Origin: Dyadobacter sp. CY323
GTDB lineage: Bacteria; Bacteroidota; Bacteroidia; Cytophagales; Spirosomataceae
Direction of reading: 5' to 3'
Length of the DNA: 64,000 bases
Assembly (NCBI RefSeq): GCF_021390245.1
Contig: NZ_JAJUXH010000007.1
Coordinates: 186,001 to 250,000, forward strand
Position numbers and translations under genes: made by a program. The notes below the pieces were generated by a model. That model did not search any database, was not told the DNA's origin, and saw only the letters and a program-made list of their open reading frames with translations. This document shows positions 43,230 through 51,608 of the stretch, piece by piece. Every line of letters starts with the position of its first letter. The stretch's first letter is position 1.

Positions 43230-44087
43230 ATGAAAACCACCCTTTCCCACCTCCCCGAAGATAAACAAGAAGAGCTGGAATATCTGACTAAGACCATTAT
43301 TGAAAAAGTACCGGCCGAAATGATCATTCTCTTCGGCAGCCATGCGCGTGGTGATTGGGTGGAGGATTACCAGCAGCACACTGAATATGTAAGCGATTAT
43401 GACATTCTCGTCATTACCAAAGGCAGGAAATCTGCCAAAGCCGACAAAAAGTGGTGGGACCTGAAAGAAAGAGTAAACAGTGGTAACGGCGAGCAACCAA
43501 ACGTCAGCATCATCCATCACGGCATTGGCTTTGTAAATAATGCGATCGAACAAAATCAATATTTTTTTGTCGATATCTTAAAAGAAGGAGTTTTGCTTTT
43601 TGATTCGGGAACATTCAAATTATCCGAGCCGAAAGCGATGAATGCTGAGAAAAGACTGAGAAAGGCAAAAGAGAATTTTAAGAATTGGTTTGAATCTGCA
43701 AACAATTTTCTAAAAACCTTCGAATTTCAGTTTGAAAACAATTGGTTTAAAGATTCCGCCTTTTTACTTCATCAAACAACGGAAAAATATTATGTTGTAA
43801 TCCTCCTCGTTTTCACCGATTACAAGCCAAAAATTCACGACATTGAGGTATTAGGGAATCAGGTCGAAAAACTTCATTCGGCCTTTGGGACAGTTTTTCC
43901 CAAAAACACGCCAGAGAAAAAGCGACTATTTGAACTCTTGCAAAAGGCGTATATCGATTCGCGTTATAATATGAATTACAAGATCGAAAAAGCTGAATTG
44001 GAATACTTATCCGATCGTGTTAAACTGCTGAGAGATCTGACCGAACGGATTTGTAATGAGCGCATTGCGCATTTTATAACAGAATGA
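43230..44087 (+). CDS. Fused MNT nucleotidyltransferase-HEPN protein
   Basis: 285 aa. The N-terminal nucleotidyltransferase has GSHARGDW (36-43) and SDYDILV with Asp 56 and 58; the third acid of the active site seems replaced (PNVSIIHHG). The C-terminal half (about 135-285) is a HEPN-like helical domain (FLLHQTTEKYYVVILLVFTD, YKPKIHDIEVLG), but no clean R-x4-6-H RNase motif is visible. In separate-gene MNT/HEPN toxin-antitoxin pairs the MNT protein AMPylates the HEPN RNase; here both are one chain. The role could be a self-controlled toxin or another nucleotide-transfer function. Confidence 0.82.
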   Translation: MKTTLSHLPEDKQEELEYLTKTIIEKVPAEMIILFGSHARGDWVEDYQQHTEYVSDYDILVITKGRKSAKADKKWWDLKERVNSGNGEQPNVSIIHHGIGFVNNAIEQNQYFFVDILKEGVLLFDSGTFKLSEPKAMNAEKRLRKAKENFKNWFESANNFLKTFEFQFENNWFKDSAFLLHQTTEKYYVVILLVFTDYKPKIHDIEVLGNQVEKLHSAFGTVFPKNTPEKKRLFELLQKAYIDSRYNMNYKIEKAELEYLSDRVKLLRDLTERICNERIAHFITE

Positions 44088-44135
44088 AACGAGTAGACAA
44101 AACCATTTTAAATGGAATCTATTTTTCGAACAGCA

Positions 44136-45167
44136 CTACATACTATTCCCAATTCCGATCAGCAGCACAGACCCGATCAACAGAATAATCCCGGCCCAGA
44201 GCCAAATGCGGGTACGGTTGTTCACATGCGTCCATTCCTTCAACCATAAACCCCATAAGTTGCTGAATATGATAATGGAGGACATATGCAGACTCCAACT
44301 GGCAAAATCGTAGTCGCCCATTTTGGTAGAACCCATTCCGTAAAAAAAGAATTGTCCGTACCACATCAGGCCGCTCAAAAGAGCGAGTAAGTAATTCCTT
44401 GTCAAAAATGGAGAACGTTGAGTAAAATCTGAAAACGATTTATTTCTGGCACTTAAAATCATGACATAAATAAAATTGGTGGTAAAACCGCCCGCCATCG
44501 CCAGTATGAAAATGGGCGTATTCACAAAAACGTCACTAGTCCCCGCCCTCAAAGCTTCCACCGAAATGGGGCCGCCATAATGAATAGCCAGCGCCATACA
44601 CGCGCTCATAATACCTCCAAAAACAGCCGCGATGGTTCCTTTCATTGCCGAAAATTCCTTGACCGATTCCTTCTTTTCACTTTCGGTTAAAAGGCTCTCT
44701 TTCAAGGCTCCTGCATAACCGCAGCAGAAAATACCGACGAGGCAAACCAGCAATCCAAGCAGAATAATGTTACCGGATCTGCTAGAAACCAGCATATCCA
44801 TTTTATCATCCAAAACCGCGGGCACCAATGTGCCGACAATAGCGCAAACTCCCAGTGAAATGGACTGGCCAAGTGACAGCCCCAGATAACGAAGCCCCAG
44901 ACCGGACAAAAGACCTCCAAATCCCCACAAAGCGCCGAAAATGTAGGTCATATTGAGGCTGCTCCCGGGACTGTTTTTTAAAATCGCAAAGATATCCGGC
45001 GTAGTAAGCCAGCCGCCGATAATGGGCATGATCATCCAGGCGACAAAACCGAGCGTGATCCAATAGGTTTCCCACGCCCAGCCCTTCACTTTATTGTACG
45101 GAACATAGAAACTGGCGGATGAAAAGCCTCCGATTGCATGCAATACAATTCCTAATAGTTGCTCCAT
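44136..45167 (-). CDS. rhaT: L-rhamnose/proton symporter RhaT
   Basis: 343 aa, against 344 in E. coli. Ten hydrophobic segments are seen, and the family start GIVLHAIGGFSSASFYVPYNKVKGWAWE (in pieces) and LRYLGLSLGQSISLGVCAIV are characteristic. It carries L-rhamnose with H+ across the inner membrane. Together with RhaM and a deacetylase upstream in the same direction, it suggests that the SusC/SusD locus at 51609-58502 takes up a rhamnose-containing glycan. A CCTAAACC motif lies 36 nt before the start. Confidence 0.93.
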   Translation of the reverse strand: MEQLLGIVLHAIGGFSSASFYVPYNKVKGWAWETYWITLGFVAWMIMPIIGGWLTTPDIFAILKNSPGSSLNMTYIFGALWGFGGLLSGLGLRYLGLSLGQSISLGVCAIVGTLVPAVLDDKMDMLVSSRSGNIILLGLLVCLVGIFCCGYAGALKESLLTESEKKESVKEFSAMKGTIAAVFGGIMSACMALAIHYGGPISVEALRAGTSDVFVNTPIFILAMAGGFTTNFIYVMILSARNKSFSDFTQRSPFLTRNYLLALLSGLMWYGQFFFYGMGSTKMGDYDFASWSLHMSSIIIFSNLWGLWLKEWTHVNNRTRIWLWAGIILLIGSVLLIGIGNSM

Positions 45168-45202
45168 ATTTACAAAAAAGTTAAGGCCGGGGTAGGTTAT
45201 TT

Positions 45203-45217
45203 AAGGGTTTAGGAATA
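45203..45217 (-). promoter_or_regulatory. CCTAAACC leader motif upstream of rhaT
   Basis: The minus strand reads TATTCCTAAACCCTT, 35 nt upstream of the rhaT ATG, in the 51-nt gap after the preceding gene. Same motif as at 3807 and 9560. Confidence 0.5.
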
Positions 45218-45218
45218 C

Positions 45219-46166
45219 TTAGTTGGTCAAATAAAATTCGGTGGTAACATCGATGCTGAGTTTTGCCCCTGGCGAAAGCGTTTCGGGACAACCGCCAACG
45301 GCTTCAATCTCCATAAAATCGTTGGTATCGCTGTAAACACTGTATCGCACACCTTTACTGGCCGGCTTTACATCCGGCGGAGCGTCACTGATATCAATAT
45401 ACGATTGTCCGGTTTGCAGTGGGCCTGCATGGCGACGAACTGTTAGGCTGCGGCCCGGGTCCCTGAACTCGATCCATGGGACACGTTCATCCATGGCGAT
45501 CTGGTAACGCTGCGAACCATCGGTTGCGGTGTGACAAAATCCGTCTTTCCACGTTCTCCGGGCATCACTGGACTCCTCGTACAGATCCCAGACAGCCGAT
45601 TTGTCAGTACAAGGAAACACCACTTCACATCCTGCGGCGCAGTCAAACTGGCACAATGTCCAGGGCGTGACGAGGCATTCTTCATGGGTTAATGTCTTAT
45701 TTCCGAGATAGGTTATGCTTTCACGGACTTTTGAAATCAACGATTTTTCACCAAACTCCACTTGGATCTTCCGTTGAAAAAACACCGGAATTCCGGTTCC
45801 AAGACGATTGATCAGATCGATTTCACAGCCGATGGAAACGGTGTTGTCACCGGCTTCCAGGACCTGGTAACGCGCCATTCGCAGTCCGGGCGACACCCGC
45901 CAGCTGCCCGTCGCATACTGGTAACCTAGTGTGGTACCTTCCGGCGCAGGCCATAACCCGTCGCCACCCGGATTTAAATAATCCTTCATGACGCTTTCGC
46001 CTGAAATCGCCGCCGGATTTACCCGGTTCAGTACCTCTCCATTCAGTATGGTGAATAGTCTACCCTCCATATCCAGCGCGACGATCACGCCATTGTCGGC
46101 ACTGCCTACCAGATGTACGCGTTTTCCAGCCTTTTCAAAGCTTTCCAGCATTTCACTCGCCTTCAT
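45219..46166 (-). CDS. DUF6786-like beta-sandwich protein, possible sugar mutarotase-fold protein
   Basis: 315 aa without signal peptide, so cytoplasmic. It starts MKASEMLESFEKAGKRVHLV and contains NPGGDGLWPAPEGTTLGYQY, LTHEECLVTPWTLCQFDCAA and WIEFRDPGRSLTVRRHAG. The pattern fits a supersandwich fold like aldose-1-epimerases and matches my memory of DUF6786, but catalytic residues are not clear. It lies between rhaM (13 nt) and rhaT, so a role in handling the anomers or derivatives of the imported sugar is inferred. Confidence 0.6.
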   Translation of the reverse strand: MKASEMLESFEKAGKRVHLVGSADNGVIVALDMEGRLFTILNGEVLNRVNPAAISGESVMKDYLNPGGDGLWPAPEGTTLGYQYATGSWRVSPGLRMARYQVLEAGDNTVSIGCEIDLINRLGTGIPVFFQRKIQVEFGEKSLISKVRESITYLGNKTLTHEECLVTPWTLCQFDCAAGCEVVFPCTDKSAVWDLYEESSDARRTWKDGFCHTATDGSQRYQIAMDERVPWIEFRDPGRSLTVRRHAGPLQTGQSYIDISDAPPDVKPASKGVRYSVYSDTNDFMEIEAVGGCPETLSPGAKLSIDVTTEFYLTN

Positions 46167-46179
46167 TAGTTACATGGTT

Positions 46180-46500
46180 CTAATCCAAATGAAAAACCTC
46201 CGATAGCATATCTTCCTGCGCTTTTGCAGCATTCCCTTCCTCGCAAATGAGCACCTCGGTCATGTATTTCCACCAGCGCTGGCAGACTTCCGTCTCAGCA
46301 ATCCGGAGAAACAGTTCCTCGTCCGCCACTTCCAGATACCCAAAAAGAGAATGCGTAGCCTCGTGAAGGAAAATGCTGTAATTACTGACGCCGTGATCTT
46401 TCAGGGTTTGTTCCAGTTCCGGCCAGATCGGATTGTGCCTTTTCTGGTATTCCATGGACAAGCCCGGCTTGGCGGTGATCAAAAATGCTTTCCGGATCAT
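46180..46500 (-). CDS. rhaM: L-rhamnose mutarotase RhaM
   Basis: 106 aa (E. coli RhaM 104). MIRKAFLITAKPGLSMEYQK, then HNPIWPELEQTLKDHGVSNY with the catalytic-type His, and FGYLEVADEE, WWKYMTEVL identify the family. It interconverts alpha- and beta-L-rhamnose. Its ATG overlaps the deacetylase stop by 4 nt, showing translational coupling. RhaA, RhaB and RhaD are not in this window. Confidence 0.92.
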   Translation of the reverse strand: MIRKAFLITAKPGLSMEYQKRHNPIWPELEQTLKDHGVSNYSIFLHEATHSLFGYLEVADEELFLRIAETEVCQRWWKYMTEVLICEEGNAAKAQEDMLSEVFHLD

Positions 46501-47420
46501 TTTGTCGTGTTCAAAATTCTTTCCTGCTGAAATTCTTCTGCAAGCTTTCCGGCAGTAACGAAGCGTCCGCCGTTTTTCAACAACATTTCACACACAAGAT
46601 CCAGCTGCTCCACGGCATAGGCACCGCAGTTTTCTACGATAAATGGAAGTGGCGTTACGCTGCATTCACCAAAATCCATCGCACCCTGCGGCATTTCATG
46701 AAACTCCCACGGATGCAGGTACAGGCAAACTACCGGACGATGCCCGGCAGCTTTTGTAAAATCGATAAACCCATCCGCTTTTTCCATAAAATGCGCCGCC
46801 GATTTCGTCCGGAATATCGGCCACTGATCGCGGTCGCGCCGGTAAGGATCGTTGCTTTCCATCGTCAGGTCGCAGAAGTTGGGGATTTCAAGAATTTGCA
46901 TGGTACCCGATTTGGTCCAGTCCGTGTACGAAGGATAATAGGGTATAAATGGCTCACCAAAAAAATACAATGGAAAAGACGCATCCGAAATGTATCCAAG
47001 CTTTTCCAGCACATTTACGACAGTAGTACTACCCCAGAGCCGCGGGCACCGAAAACTGACCGGACGCTCGCCACACACCTGTTCAATGATATCCGTAGCA
47101 ATCGTCAGTCTGCCCTCTACTTCCGAAGGCAGGATCGGCCAGTTGTTTGGCAATGGAAAAATAGGATCGCCCAGCGTTTCATGAAAAAGCCCGTGACAAC
47201 CTGTTTCATGGCCGGCATCACGCACTCGATTTACCATTTCCGGGTTGTTTTCAGCGGCGTGGCCGGTCCAGTAAAATGTTGCCGGAATGTTGTGTTTTGC
47301 GAGAATGTCGAGTATCGGCAGCGTTCCGAATTGCACACCCTCGTAAAATGGTGTATAAGAACCAATGTCGGTTTCCATATCAAAACCCAGAACCACATCA
47401 AATGTCGTCATAGCACTCAA
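46497..47420 (-). CDS. Polysaccharide deacetylase-family (NodB-fold) hydrolase
   Basis: 307 aa; a second ATG three codons later (MTTFDVVLGF) is possible. The first metal motif is GFDMETD (about 12-18), the second HGLFHE (about 76-81, in GHETGCHGLFHET), as in the PuuE/allantoinase-like branch that uses D-x-E rather than TFDDG. ATFYWTGHAA and FRCPRLWGS are the further NodB motifs. No signal peptide is seen, so it acts in the cytoplasm, possibly removing acyl groups from an imported sugar or acting on an amide. It is 6 nt from the M24 gene and overlaps rhaM. Confidence 0.85.
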   Translation of the reverse strand: MSAMTTFDVVLGFDMETDIGSYTPFYEGVQFGTLPILDILAKHNIPATFYWTGHAAENNPEMVNRVRDAGHETGCHGLFHETLGDPIFPLPNNWPILPSEVEGRLTIATDIIEQVCGERPVSFRCPRLWGSTTVVNVLEKLGYISDASFPLYFFGEPFIPYYPSYTDWTKSGTMQILEIPNFCDLTMESNDPYRRDRDQWPIFRTKSAAHFMEKADGFIDFTKAAGHRPVVCLYLHPWEFHEMPQGAMDFGECSVTPLPFIVENCGAYAVEQLDLVCEMLLKNGGRFVTAGKLAEEFQQERILNTTK

Positions 47421-47426
47421 AGCCAG

Positions 47427-48596
47427 TTAATTACTTAATAAAAACGCATCCATTTTAGGACTTAAAGGGATGGCGCCTTCCTCGCCGATCTCGTAGCCGG
47501 TTTCAATCCGTACCCCGTGAAATTCGGGATGGCCGAAAAAGCTGACATCAATGCAGATCATCATCCCCGGAGCAAGTACATCATCACTTTGCGGCCCGAA
47601 AAACGGTGACTCCGCTTCATGCAGCCCAATGGTGTGTACGAATGGGCAAACCAGGTATTGTGACAAACCATGTTCCGTAAAATAAGCCCTCGCCGGCGCA
47701 TCGATTTCCCTGCCGGTTTTGCCCGGAACGAGCTGCGCTTTTGTTAACCGGAATGCCTCTTTCAAATGATTGATACATGCCTGTTGACTTTCGGTGTAGC
47801 CTCCGCTAACCGGCAGCGAATCGCCCACAACGCCCGCATAACCCGCTACTTTGGGCGAAATGCCTACCATGACCATCTCTCCGTTTTCAAGGATTTTGGA
47901 ACTGGCTGTCGGCACTACTCCGTCAGACCGTTTTCCACTCCCGACGATCGTACTGAACCCAAAACCACTTGCGCCCCGGCTGCGGACTGCATATTCCCCC
48001 GCGGCGGCAATCTGAATTTCCGAAACGCCTGGCTTCGTCGCCTCTTTCATGGCATCGTATGCGAAGTCGGCCAGTTGGAAAGCCGCCCGGATCTGTTCGC
48101 GTTCCCAGGGTGACTTGCTGAACCTGAGCTGCACATAATCGGAGGTGATATCCACCAATTCCACACCTGTAAACCCATCCACGATTTGCTTGTAACAATC
48201 GGCTGGCATCCGCCCCGCTCCAACCATACCCACGCGGCGAACGCTGCCTAATCCGGCATTGAGCTCCGCAAAAAGCTGCGAAAAATCGATGATGGTCGCA
48301 TTGGGATATTCTTCATCCGGGACCATAAAAACCGGAAAATTCCGTGTTTCAGTGATCGCACTGTCCAGTTTCGCAAAAGGCTCGCTTTCCGGGCCTCCCA
48401 AAATCAGCGGCTCGCCGGAACGGGGAACCAGAACAGCTCCGCTTTCAAACTGCGGGCACCAGCCGGTAAGGTACCAGCCATTTCCGATGTTGAATTCGTC
48501 ATAGTAAACCAGCGCCAGGTCCAGATCTTTGGCTGCAAGTAATTCGCGCACACGGCCAAGACGCGCCTGGCTTTCTTCTCTATTTAAATAAGGCAT
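47427..48596 (-). CDS. M24-fold (creatinase/prolidase-like) protein with altered metal site
   Basis: 389 aa: N-terminal creatinase_N domain (about 5-150) and C-terminal pita-bread domain (about 165-380). Compared with aminopeptidase P, the two metal-binding Asp positions are changed: MVGISPKVAGYAG instead of DxG, and GYAGVVGDSLPV instead of GYAGDITRT-like. A His (HTIGLHEAE) and the last Glu (VRIETGYEI) stay, and one Glu is Asp (ICIDVSFFG). This looks like a non-metal member, as creatinase is, rather than an active peptidase. It is within the rhamnose-linked operon; the substrate is unknown. Confidence 0.8.
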   Translation of the reverse strand: MPYLNREESQARLGRVRELLAAKDLDLALVYYDEFNIGNGWYLTGWCPQFESGAVLVPRSGEPLILGGPESEPFAKLDSAITETRNFPVFMVPDEEYPNATIIDFSQLFAELNAGLGSVRRVGMVGAGRMPADCYKQIVDGFTGVELVDITSDYVQLRFSKSPWEREQIRAAFQLADFAYDAMKEATKPGVSEIQIAAAGEYAVRSRGASGFGFSTIVGSGKRSDGVVPTASSKILENGEMVMVGISPKVAGYAGVVGDSLPVSGGYTESQQACINHLKEAFRLTKAQLVPGKTGREIDAPARAYFTEHGLSQYLVCPFVHTIGLHEAESPFFGPQSDDVLAPGMMICIDVSFFGHPEFHGVRIETGYEIGEEGAIPLSPKMDAFLLSN

Positions 48597-48631
48597 AATT
48601 GAAAAATGATTGGTAATGACTAAAAAACCTA

Positions 48632-51544
48632 TTAATTGTTGGGCAGCAGTTTCCCCTGGCTGATCGTCGTCACCTGCACCCGCGGGTTTACATCCTTCGG
48701 CCCGTCGCAGCGGAATGTGATTGTATTCGTTCCTTTTTTGAGCAATGGCGTTTTACCCACCGGCTTTACCTCCTGGATGAACTCTCCTTTCGGCCCGTAC
48801 AGCTTGCAATCCGTCGCCGAGCTGTATTCCAGGTACATGCCTGACTCCATCGTGACCGGAAACACAATTTTCTCCTTCCCGATCATGACTTCCGGGTTTG
48901 TAATTTTTGTAGAGACCAATGGAAGCGCTTTCACCGGACCGACGACGGTATTCACCGTTTTGCCGGCTGGAAGATTGTTATACCAAAGCTGCAGCTTGTC
49001 CACATTCGGGAAAGAAACCTCGTGGCGGTACGAATCGTAGACGTAGAAACTCGAACTGGAAACCAGCGCAGGCCAGATGTAATTACTGAATTCGGAAGAT
49101 TCAATTTCCACGAGTTCAAAATACTTCCAGCCTTTGAAATCGATTTTTATAAAATGATCGCCTCGCGCCCCGTGCGAAATGTGGCGCGGGCTTTCCAGTC
49201 TCAGATTAAGCAATTGTCCATTTCCATCCCCTTTTACCCAAACGCCCAATCCCTGATTTTTGGAAAGATCCAGTATCGGCTCAAACGGATGTTCCATTTT
49301 GATCCACGAAGCAGCTCTCGGAGAAGTTCCGTTACTTGTGGCCGTAAAAAGTGCCGCATTTTGTCCGGAACCCGGTTTTTCCGAGGAAACTTTCAAACCG
49401 CCCGAAATACCTTTCGCAGTTTCTTTCTCAGAGAAATCACTTAGTCTGGAGAAGTCTGTTAACGTTACATTTGCTTCGTCGTCAAATGATTTTACCGACA
49501 TCAGCGGCTCAATGCGCAGCTTAACCGGCTGTGGATCAAATGCATTATCAATTACCCATGTTGCGGACGCTCCCGTCACTTTGTGCTTTTGATAAGATAC
49601 CGGGCGGAAATTCCAGGTGCTGTCGTTCGATTGTACTAATGTAAAATCCTTGCCGGTTTGCCGCAGCTGACTCCGTATGTTTTCACCGAAATACTTTTTT
49701 TGTCTCAAATCCTCATATTGCCGGATGATCGCATTCAGTCTTTTCAATGCAGGCGTTGCGTCCAGTGATTTTTGGTCGAAACCGCCCAGCATCGCCAGTC
49801 CCGCATTATTCCCGATCATTTTGGCGCCCAGGTATTCAATGTCATCCGCAAATGTGGGCTCAACCTGCGGCGGGTTCCAGGTCTGGTGCTGCCACCAGCC
49901 TAGCTGCAGCGGAAGCAGCAGTCCGCCATTTTCGGCTTTGGCAAGCTTGTCGATCAGCGGAGAATGCCCCCTCCAGAGCCCATGCTCGTATTCGTCGGAT
50001 TTAATGGAAGCCGTGTGAATGTCGATAAAACGTTTGTAACCCCGTGTCGGGCGGTCCCATGCCTGCCACCGCGAGCGGTAATGCCACCAGTGATGGATCA
50101 TGGAACTCATTTCCATTCCCACCGGACGTTTCAGATGACGCGCCACTTCAAACACGAATTTTCCTCCATAATACCAGAAATTCTCCGGGCCGGCCAGGAT
50201 GTCGCTGCCGTCGATCGCATCGAAGTAAATACCGTCAAAACCGGCCTGTTCCACAATTTCTGCGGTACGTTTTGCTATTTCCGAAAACAGTGGCGTTTCC
50301 GGCCCGGGCACAAACCGGCCGAACATTTCCCTGAGATGGTAGGCACTTTCTCCCGCATTATGCGCCGATTTTTTTGTCCCATTTGCCGCTCTTTTACAAC
50401 CTGTTAACTTAAATGGGGCCGTTTTGGTGACACCACTGAACTCGATCAGCTCGTCTCCGATCCGTACCGTGCGGCTGTTGCGGACAAAAAAGCCGGTTGT
50501 GAGCGAGATATTGGCGGTAGATTCCTTTACTACGATTTCGGTGTCGTTTTCACCTAATGGTTTTTCAAGGGTAAACGCATTAAAATAGCCAAGATCCTTG
50601 CTTGGAACGGGCGTTACATACCTGGAATCTTTGTCGATAAAGAAAGCATACGTATGAAATATCGCCGATATGCCGGCATCGTGAAGACGCTTGTTAATGC
50701 GTTTGAAATTCTCCCAGCCTTCCGGCCATTTCTTTTGGTCGAGATCAAAATCACCAAACCTGAAAAACCCTGAACCGCCATGACTGTCAATCTGCTTGAA
50801 ACCAAGGTTATTACACATCGTAATCCATTCATCCACAGTCTCCTCTGTGAGCGTACCGAAGTTCATGAGGTAAGACCCATATCCTTCCTTTGAAAGCTGT
50901 GCCCAGGCTCCCCCGGCAGTGGAATGCGGGATGTCTTTCGCCTGGCTCATAACATCCCGGATGACCGGAAGTATGTCTTTTTGCGGCACGCCCAGCATGG
51001 TCACCTCCGATTTTTCAAGACCAAAACGCTCGTAACATGTTGCTTTTAAATGCGTTTGCAACGCGGGCAGCTGGAAAACATGCGTTTGTAAATTCATGGA
51101 AAGTACACACGCCGCGAAGGGCTCATACGACAATCCTTCGGTTTTGAGAGGAACATTCACAAACGTAAATGACTCCACTTTTCCATTTAATGCCAGTACT
51201 TTCAGGTTAATCCGATCCGGCGAGGTTGTTACCTGAATCTCAGCTGTGACACTGCTCAACCCAAATGCATATTGCAGCACACCGTTCTTCAAAACGGCCG
51301 ATGTTACCGCATACTCTTTTCCATCAACAGTGACCGACGCGCTGAATGAAGGAATCTTATCATTCAGATAATTAATGCCACTTTTTTTATCCGTGAAATA
51401 AAGATTTTTCCCTTGCTGGCTGATGCCATATTTAAAGCCCATGGTTTCAATCACTAGATCTGCTGCAGTCGTGAAACCTGTGTTGCAAATGATGGCCACG
51501 GCTATGCAAATGGCTCTCTTTAAACAAAGTAGGGTCATATTCAT
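48632..51544 (-). CDS. Large secreted glycosidase-like protein
   Basis: 970 aa. Signal peptide about 1-27. An N-terminal beta domain (about 28-200) precedes a probable TIM barrel (about 215-640) with LGFKQIDSHGGSGFFRFGDF, SAIFHTYAFFIDKDS, FDGIYFDAIDGSD (typical of acid-bearing barrel strands), RPVGMEMSSMIHHWWHYRS and LLLPLQLGWWQHQTW. A C-terminal region from about 690 is beta-rich and may bind carbohydrate. I cannot assign a GH family. It directly follows susD and is the likely glycan-cleaving enzyme of the locus. Confidence 0.75.
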   Translation of the reverse strand: MNMTLLCLKRAICIAVAIICNTGFTTAADLVIETMGFKYGISQQGKNLYFTDKKSGINYLNDKIPSFSASVTVDGKEYAVTSAVLKNGVLQYAFGLSSVTAEIQVTTSPDRINLKVLALNGKVESFTFVNVPLKTEGLSYEPFAACVLSMNLQTHVFQLPALQTHLKATCYERFGLEKSEVTMLGVPQKDILPVIRDVMSQAKDIPHSTAGGAWAQLSKEGYGSYLMNFGTLTEETVDEWITMCNNLGFKQIDSHGGSGFFRFGDFDLDQKKWPEGWENFKRINKRLHDAGISAIFHTYAFFIDKDSRYVTPVPSKDLGYFNAFTLEKPLGENDTEIVVKESTANISLTTGFFVRNSRTVRIGDELIEFSGVTKTAPFKLTGCKRAANGTKKSAHNAGESAYHLREMFGRFVPGPETPLFSEIAKRTAEIVEQAGFDGIYFDAIDGSDILAGPENFWYYGGKFVFEVARHLKRPVGMEMSSMIHHWWHYRSRWQAWDRPTRGYKRFIDIHTASIKSDEYEHGLWRGHSPLIDKLAKAENGGLLLPLQLGWWQHQTWNPPQVEPTFADDIEYLGAKMIGNNAGLAMLGGFDQKSLDATPALKRLNAIIRQYEDLRQKKYFGENIRSQLRQTGKDFTLVQSNDSTWNFRPVSYQKHKVTGASATWVIDNAFDPQPVKLRIEPLMSVKSFDDEANVTLTDFSRLSDFSEKETAKGISGGLKVSSEKPGSGQNAALFTATSNGTSPRAASWIKMEHPFEPILDLSKNQGLGVWVKGDGNGQLLNLRLESPRHISHGARGDHFIKIDFKGWKYFELVEIESSEFSNYIWPALVSSSSFYVYDSYRHEVSFPNVDKLQLWYNNLPAGKTVNTVVGPVKALPLVSTKITNPEVMIGKEKIVFPVTMESGMYLEYSSATDCKLYGPKGEFIQEVKPVGKTPLLKKGTNTITFRCDGPKDVNPRVQVTTISQGKLLPNN

Positions 51545-51608
51545 ATATTTAGATCTTTAAGAAAAATTGAGCGCACAGGGCCGCCGGGCGGTCGAAGTGC
51601 GGCCCCCA

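Noticed and set aside
46485..47438. 317-aa plus-strand ORF opposite the polysaccharide deacetylase
   Set aside because: The minus strand carries conserved NodB motifs; the plus-strand frame shows none.
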